Below, piece after piece: positions 61,201 through 64,000 of a stretch of DNA of 64,000 bases. The DNA lies in assembly GCA_951213105.1 (NCBI GenBank), contig OX578135.1:162183250-162247249 (forward strand). Reading direction: 5' to 3'. The stretch comes from Amaurobius ferox. Lineage: Eukaryota > Arthropoda > Arachnida > Araneae > Amaurobiidae. A program made the translations under genes and the position numbers. How positions within the stretch are numbered: position 1 is the first letter of the stretch; every line of letters starts with the position of its first letter. The notes under the pieces were generated by a model, which saw nothing but the letters and a program-made list of their open reading frames with translations, made no database searches and had not been told where the DNA came from.

Positions 61201-64000
61201 TTATGGTCATTTTAAATTGTAAATTAGAGCGCGGGAAGTTAGCAGTAGGCCCGGGTTCGATTCCCGCCACTACCTAAACAGCCGCCGTGTTCAGGCGGAA
61301 TACGATCACGTTATTTTAATTTTATGGATATTTTAAATGATGGAACGATGGATATTTTAATTTTATGGGTATTTTAAATGATGGAACGATGGAATGAGGT
61401 TGATGGAATTAAGAGCTTAGCTTATGGTCATTTTAAATTGTAAATTAGAGCGCGGGAAGTTAGCAGTAGGCCCGGGTTCGATTCCCGCCACTACCTAAAC
61501 AGCCGCCGTGTTCAGGCGGAATACGATCACGTTATTTTAATTTTATGGATATTTTAAATGATGGAACGATGGATATTTTAATTTTATGGGTATTTTAAAT
61601 GATGGAACGATGGATATTTTAATTTTATGGATATTTTAAATGATGGAACGATGGATATTTTAATTTTATGTGTATTTTAAATGATGGAACGATGGAATGA
61701 GGTTGATGGAATTAAGAGCTTAGCTTATGGTCATTTTAAATTGTAAATTAGAGCGCGGGAAGTTAGCAGTAGGCCCGGGTTCGATTCCCGCCACTACCTA
61801 AACAGCCGCCGTGTTCAGGCGGAATACGATCACGTTATTTTAATTTTATGGATATTTTAAATGATGGAACGATGGATATTTTAATTTTATGGGTATTTTA
61901 AATGATGGAACGATGGAATGAGGTTGATGGAATTAAGAGCTTAGCTTATGGTCATTTTAAATTGTAAATTAGAGCGCGGGAAGTTAGCAGTAGGCCCGGG
62001 TTCGATTCTCGCCACTACCTAAACAGCCGCCGTGTTCAGGCGGAATACGATCACGTTATTTTAATTTTATGGATATTTTAAATGATGGAACGATGGATAT
62101 TTTAATTTTATGGGTATTTTAAATGATGGAACGATGGAATGAGGTTGATGGAATTAAGAGCTTAGCTTATGGTCATTTTAAATTGTAAATTAGAGCGCGG
62201 GAAGTTAGCAGTAGGCCCGGGTTCGATTCCCGCCACTACCTAAACAGCCGCCGTGTTCAGGCGGAATACGATCACGTTATTTTAATTTTATGGATATTTT
62301 AAATGATGGAACGATGGATATTTTAATTTTATGGGTATTTTAAATGATGGAACGATGGAATGAGGTTGATGGAATTAAGAGCTTAGCTTATGGTCATTTT
62401 AAATTGTAAATTAGAGCGCGGGAAGTTAGCAGTAGGCCCGGGTTCGATTCCCGCCACTACCTAAACAGCCGCCGTGTTCAGGCGGAATACGATCACGTTA
62501 TTTTAATTTTATGGATATTTTAAATGATGGAACGATGGATATTTTAATTTTATGGGTATTTTAAATGATGGAACGATGGAATGAGGTTGATGGAATTAAG
62601 AGCTTAGCTTATGGTCATTTTAAATTGTAAATTAGAGCGCGGGAAGTTAGCAGTAGGCCCGGGTTCGATTCTCGCCACTACCTAAACAGCCGCCGTGTTC
62701 AGGCGGAATACGATCACGTTATTTTAATTTTATGGATATTTTAAATGATGGAACGATGGATATTTTAATTTTATGGGTATTTTAAATGATGGAACGATGG
62801 AATGAGGTTGATGGAATTAAGAGCTTAGCTTATGGTCATTTTAAATTGTAAATTAGAGCGCGGGAAGTTAGCAGTAGGCCCGGGTTCGATTCCCGCCACT
62901 ACCTAAACAGCCGCCGTGTTCAGGCGGAATACGATCATGTTATTTTAATTTTATGGATATTTTAAATGATGGAACGATGGATATTTTAATTTTATGGGTA
63001 TTTTAAATGATGGAACGATGGAATGAGGTTGATGGAATTAAGAGCTTAGCTTATGGTCATTTTAAATTGTAAATTAGAGCGCGGGAAGTTAGCAGTAGGC
63101 CCGGGTTCGATTCTCGCCACTACCTAAACAGCCGCCGTGTTCAGGCGGAATACGATCACGTTATTTTAATTTTATGGATATTTTAAATGATGGAACGATG
63201 GATATTTTAATTTTATGGGTATTTTAAATGATGGAACGATGGAATGAGGTTGATGGAATTAAGAGCTTAGCTTATGGTCATTTTAAATTGTAAATTAGAG
63301 CGCGGGAAGTTAGCAGTAGGCCCGGGTTCGATTCCCGCCACTACCTAAACAGCCGCCGTGTTCAGGCGGAATACGATCACGTTATTTTAATTTTATGGAT
63401 ATTTTAAATGATGGAACGATGGATATTTTAATTTTATGGGTATTTTAAATGATGGAACGATGGAATGAGGTTGATGGAATTAAGAGCTTAGCTTATGGTC
63501 ATTTTAAATTGTAAATTAGAGCGCGGGAAGTTAGCAGTAGGCCCGGGCTCGATTCCCGCCACTACCTAAACAGCCGCCGTGTTCAGGCGGAATACGATCA
63601 CGTTATTTTAATTTTATGGATATTTTAAATGATGGAACGATGGATATTTTAATTTTATGGGTATTTTAAATGATGGAACGATGGAATGAGGTTGATGGAA
63701 TTAAGAGCTTAGCTTATGGTCATTTTAAATTGTAAATTAGAGCGCGGGAAGTTAGCAGTAGGCCCGGGTTCGATTCCCGCCACTACCTAAACAGCCGCCG
63801 TGTTCAGGCGGAATACGATCACGTTATTTTAATTTTATGGATATTTTAAATGATGGAACGATGGATATTTTAATTTTATGGGTATTTTAAATGATGGAAC
63901 GATGGAATGAGGTTGATGGAATTAAGAGCTTAGCTTATGGTCATTTTAAATTGTAAATTAGAGCGCGGGAAGTTAGCAGTAGGCCCGGGTTGGATTCCCG

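Larger units (their letters stand above)
12733..64000 (+). mobile_element. Helitron-like element B, 3' end beyond the window
   Basis: It begins with the same TCTATATAATAAAAGG end as element A, immediately after A's CTAG. It follows A at high identity to about 13300, apart from small differences such as one fewer tgtc unit near the start. It then carries the THAP inverted repeat, an AT-rich leader (about 14985-15137) matching A's leader, and the 221-bp satellite in the place where A has its SINE tandem units. No replicase gene is seen. The 3' hairpin and CTRR are not in the window, so the whole array being internal to B is inferred. Confidence 0.55.
15138..64000 (+). repeat. 221-bp satellite array, about 215 units, open at the right edge
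   Basis: The B-box word starts at 15301 and recurs at exact 221-bp steps 65 times to 29666. From there to 63989 there are 149 more steps, 17 of which are 303 bp (65x221 + 132x221 + 17x303 = 48688). No other length change has survived. Each unit has two 41-bp AT-rich subrepeats (attttaattttatgg, then tattttaaatgatggaacga), a segment with ggaattaagagcttagctta, and a SINE-derived GC-rich part (gcgcgggaagttagcagtag, B box, ccgccgtgttcaggcgg hairpin, aatacgatcacgtta). Units differ by rare substitutions; the commonest is C or T just after ggttcgattc, with T in about 45 units by eye. No protein or RNA gene interrupts it. Confidence 0.97.

Noticed and set aside
15138..64000. A CRISPR array, because of the regular direct repeats
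   Set aside because: Units are wholly repeated with no unique spacers, the period is far too long, and the surroundings are eukaryotic.
15138..64000. CENP-B boxes or telomeric repeats in the satellite
   Set aside because: I looked for the TTCG-x4-A-x2-CGGG core on both strands and for TTAGG/TTAGGG runs and found neither. A centromeric role is not supported by sequence.

Overview
The window is non-coding, transposon-built DNA from an animal genome. Decayed copies of Tc1/mariner, hAT-like, non-LTR (R1/Jockey-like) and tRNA-derived SINE elements, two Helitron-like elements and THAP-domain exons with a splice donor are all eukaryotic signatures. The RNase H and zinc-knuckle tail of the LINE looks arthropod-like, perhaps chelicerate, but I cannot name the species. 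I see no intact host protein gene, rRNA or functional tRNA.

Layout. 1-906: Tc1-like transposase pseudogene, split by a 461-bp insertion with a 14-bp target duplication. 907-3500: AT-rich DNA with a possible hAT remnant, homopolymers, microsatellites and a 43-bp palindrome. 3633-5288: 5'-truncated LINE between 41-bp direct repeats. 5289-6898: unassigned. 6899-7454: two SINEs on the minus strand, inserted at related target words. 7455-10726: AT-rich DNA with tandem repeats around 8.8 and 9.35-9.94 kb.

10727-12732 is a complete Helitron-like element (A; 5' TC, 3' hairpin and CTAG). It carries an AT-rich leader fused to a four-unit SINE-derived tandem repeat. At 12733, with no intervening base, a second element (B) begins with the same 5' end. 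B differs by carrying a ~1.56-kb inverted repeat (13364-14921) that holds two facing copies of a THAP-protein first exon. From 15138 to the window end B is a satellite array.

The satellite has a 221-bp unit. There are 215 B-box positions between 15301 and 63989, with no net single-base indel: every interval is 221 bp, or 303 bp in 17 long units carrying two extra 41-bp subrepeats. The monomer is a chimera of the AT-rich leader and a SINE fragment, and a single-copy relative lies in element A at 11586-11790. This looks like a satellite born inside a Helitron by amplification of a SINE/leader junction. Shared rare variants show that it grew by block duplications with offsets of 6409, 15823, 20710 and 2734 bp. 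Every unit retains a pol III B-box-like word, altered in only a few.
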